Shown here piece after piece: positions 62,653 to 64,000 of a stretch of DNA of 64,000 bases. The stretch comes from Bacillus wiedmannii (GTDB taxonomy: Bacteria > Bacillota > Bacilli > Bacillales > Bacillaceae_G). Numbering within the stretch: the first letter of the stretch is position 1; each line of letters opens with the position of its first letter. The notes under the pieces are model-generated. The model was not told the DNA's origin. It saw only the letters and a program-made list of their open reading frames with translations, and did no database searches. The translations under genes and the position numbers were made by a program. The stretch lies in contig NZ_LOBC01000017.1 of NCBI RefSeq assembly GCF_001583695.1, forward strand, positions 1 to 64,000. The letters are read 5' to 3'.

Positions 62653-62680
62653 AAAAAAAGAGCCGATAGGCTCTTTTTTT
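62653..62680 (+). terminator. Terminator after rpmB
   Basis: AAAGAGCC, a GATA loop and GGCTCTTT are followed by a T run. Confidence 0.85.
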
Positions 62681-62693
62681 ACTATGACAATGG

Positions 62694-62720
62694 AAAAAGC
62701 ACCGGTAATAGGTGCTTTTT
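62694..62720 (-). terminator. Terminator after spoVM
   Basis: A ten-pair stem AAAAAGCACC/GGTGCTTTTT with a seven-base loop lies directly after the spoVM stop on the minus strand. Confidence 0.8.
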
Positions 62721-62801
62721 TTAATCTTTTTTGAAGGTATTTAACATGGCACGAACAATTCCACCAAGAAATTTAGGTAACTTAATTGTATAAAATCTCA
62801 T
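62721..62801 (-). CDS. spoVM: Stage V sporulation protein M
   Basis: SpoVM is a 26-residue amphipathic peptide that recognises the curved forespore membrane and anchors SpoIVA, the base of the spore coat. The translation starts MRFYTIKLPKFLGGIVR and ends LNTFKKD, nearly the same as B. subtilis SpoVM. Pro9, essential for its function, is kept. GGAGGG lies six bases before the ATG. It is convergent with rpmB, as in B. subtilis, and has a SigmaE-like -10 upstream. It is too short for ordinary gene calling. Confidence 0.95.
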   Translation of the reverse strand: MRFYTIKLPKFLGGIVRAMLNTFKKD

Positions 62802-62836
62802 GGTTTCCCTCCTAATCCCCATTACTCCACTTGTTC

Positions 62837-62844
62837 ACTATATG
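62837..62844 (-). promoter_or_regulatory. SigmaE-like -10 element of spoVM
   Basis: The minus strand reads CATATAGT, fitting CATANNNT, about 36 bases before spoVM. The -35 match is poor. SigmaE control of spoVM is known in B. subtilis. Confidence 0.4.
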
Positions 62845-62867
62845 ATGTAAGGAGCAAAATTGTTTCT

Positions 62868-63509
62868 TTAATCAGTGCTTCTTATCACCATTAATATGCC
62901 AGAAGTAAATGAAAAAGTACCTTTTTCCTCAACGAGTTCATTACTAATACAAAGTGTTGATCCCCATTCTATTGTTTTATTAGTTAGAGGATACTTAAAA
63001 CCAAGTAATGTAATCCCTTCTACTATTTCAGTAACCGGCACAAAAGATACATAAGGGAAATTTTTATTTTCTTCAATTATATGTGTACCCACTTTTTTCA
63101 CGCTTATTTCATTTTTATTATCTACAATACACATTTCTATCCCTACTTCTAACCCTCTTAAAAGCATCTGTATATTTGCTAAACCGTGATCCAGCCTTCC
63201 ACCGGTGGCACCAAAAATACGAATCAATGTCGGATTTTCTTCTAACGCCCAGTTAATCGCAATTTCTAAATCTGTTTGATCTTTTTCACGAGGAACAATA
63301 TGTAAGTCATTTGTTTGCTGGCCCATCCATACTAATTCCTCTTCAGTAACTGAATCGTAATCTCCAAATGCAACAGCTGGAGTAATCCCTCCTTTTAATA
63401 GACGATATACTCCTCTATCAACTGCCGCCCACACTACTTTCTCATTTTCATATCGAGAAAAATCTGCACAATATTCCGCAGGTCCACCCGCTAAAATATG
63501 AATAATCAT
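62868..63509 (-). CDS. thiN: Thiamine pyrophosphokinase
   Basis: This enzyme makes thiamine diphosphate from thiamine and ATP. The ATG at 63509, after GAAGGGGAAGG, gives 213 residues starting MIIHILAGGPAEYC. Metal and substrate aspartates occur in AVDRGVYRLL (Asp31), FGDYDSVT (Asp50, Asp52) and TDLEIAINWAL; GATGGRLDHGLAN is also diagnostic. It lies between rpe and spoVM. Confidence 0.96.
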   Translation of the reverse strand: MIIHILAGGPAEYCADFSRYENEKVVWAAVDRGVYRLLKGGITPAVAFGDYDSVTEEELVWMGQQTNDLHIVPREKDQTDLEIAINWALEENPTLIRIFGATGGRLDHGLANIQMLLRGLEVGIEMCIVDNKNEISVKKVGTHIIEENKNFPYVSFVPVTEIVEGITLLGFKYPLTNKTIEWGSTLCISNELVEEKGTFSFTSGILMVIRSTD

Positions 63510-63530
63510 GTTTCCTTCCCCTTCTATTGT

Positions 63531-63566
63531 AAAAAGGCAATCTGCCATTCGGTAGATTGCCTTTTT
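63531..63566 (-). terminator. Terminator after rpe
   Basis: A 13-base perfect stem AAAAAGGCAATCT/AGATTGCCTTTTT, extended by GCC/GGT, has a short loop and T runs on both sides. Confidence 0.85.
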
Positions 63567-63647
63567 ACATATTTTTTCTCTATCCTTTATAAATAGTGAA
63601 AACTTACTACACTAGCAGTTTCACTAGGATAAAGACTCGTTCATTCA

Positions 63648-64000
63648 TTATCCACGAATGACACGAATTGCTTCACCACGGTCTTTTTGATTGTATACTG
63701 CTGATCCAGCTACAAGTACATTTGCTCCTGCTTCAACACAAAGTCGTGCTGTTTCAGTGTTTACACCACCATCAACTTCAATTTCTACTTCTAGATTGCG
63801 CTCTTTAACCATTTCTGCCACTTGTTTAATTTTCGGTAATACAGAATGGATGAATTTCTGTCCACCAAATCCAGGGTTTACTGTCATAAGTAATACCATA
63901 TCGATATCTTCTAATACATGCTCAATCGTCGAAACTGGCGTATGCGGATTTAATACAACTCCCGCTTTAATGCCATGAGACTTAATTAGCTGAATTGTAC
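63648..64000 (-). CDS. rpe: Ribulose-phosphate 3-epimerase, C-terminal part
   Basis: Rpe interconverts ribulose 5-phosphate and xylulose 5-phosphate. The gene runs off the right edge; about 116 C-terminal residues are in the window, in frame from 63998. Conserved parts are [31 protein letters not shown] (catalytic aspartate) and [12 protein letters not shown]. The full protein has about 214 residues. A strong terminator follows it. Confidence 0.97.
   Translation of the reverse strand, partial: TIQLIKSHGIKAGVVLNPHTPVSTIEHVLEDIDMVLLMTVNPGFGGQKFIHSVLPKIKQVAEMVKERNLEVEIEVDGGVNTETARLCVEAGANVLVAGSAVYNQKDRGEAIRVIRG

Overview
The window is a chromosomal segment of a Bacillus cereus group bacterium. 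Gene order, protein sequences, AT-rich DNA and sporulation genes (spoVFA, spoVFB, ymxH, spoVM, codY) all point there; the exact species cannot be fixed from the sequence. Almost everything from about 3.1 kb to the right edge is conserved core genome on the minus strand. Only rpmB is on the plus strand in this part.

Positions 1 to about 3140 are different. This is the end of a prophage-like element that continues beyond the left edge. It holds the tail of an EndoU-like polymorphic toxin (frame broken), a probable immunity gene, the remnant of a second immunity gene, the decayed C-terminal end of a phage amidase (endolysin), a 57-residue small protein and an intact 515-residue large serine recombinase. 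The element lies inside spoVFB, the B subunit gene of dipicolinate synthase: the reading frame leaves family sequence after about 140 of about 200 residues and stops 17 bp from the recombinase stop codon. This is the arrangement of skin-like sporulation intervening sequences, which are excised in the mother cell to rebuild the gene. It is the main point of interest. A similar element in spoVFB (vfbin) has been reported from B. weihenstephanensis KBAB4.

Reading along the minus strand from high to low coordinates, the core genome runs as follows. 64.0-62.7 kb: rpe (partial), thiN and spoVM. 62.6-62.4 kb: rpmB, plus strand. 62.1-57.7 kb: yloU, fakA, recG. 57.6-53.2 kb: the fatty-acid and phospholipid operon fapR-plsX-fabD-fabG-acpP, then rnc. 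53-48 kb: smc, ftsY, ylxM (on to ffh). 48-44 kb: ffh, rpsP, khpA, rimM, trmD, rplS (SRP, ribosome and tRNA modification). 44-41.8 kb: sip, rbgA, rnhB. 41.6-36.3 kb: sucC, sucD, dprA, topA. 36.3-31.2 kb: trmFO, xerC, hslV, hslU, codY. 30.8-23.7 kb: rpsB, tsf, pyrH, frr, uppS, cdsA, dxr, rseP. 23.6-17.4 kb: proS, polC. 17.1-9.8 kb: the nusA-infB cluster rimP, nusA, ylxR, ylxQ, infB, ylxP, rbfA, truB, ribF, rpsO. 9.6-3.1 kb: pnp, ylxY, mlpA, ymxH, spoVFA, interrupted spoVFB.

Noncoding features include many intrinsic terminators, a FapR operator, a SigmaK-type promoter before spoVFA, a long hairpin-rich leader before rimP-nusA, candidate ribosomal-protein leaders before rpsB, rplS and rpsO, and a tandem pair of 24-bp repeats between yloU and rpmB. 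No rRNA, tRNA, CRISPR array or insertion sequence was seen. Assignments rest on recognition of families by eye, without database searches.
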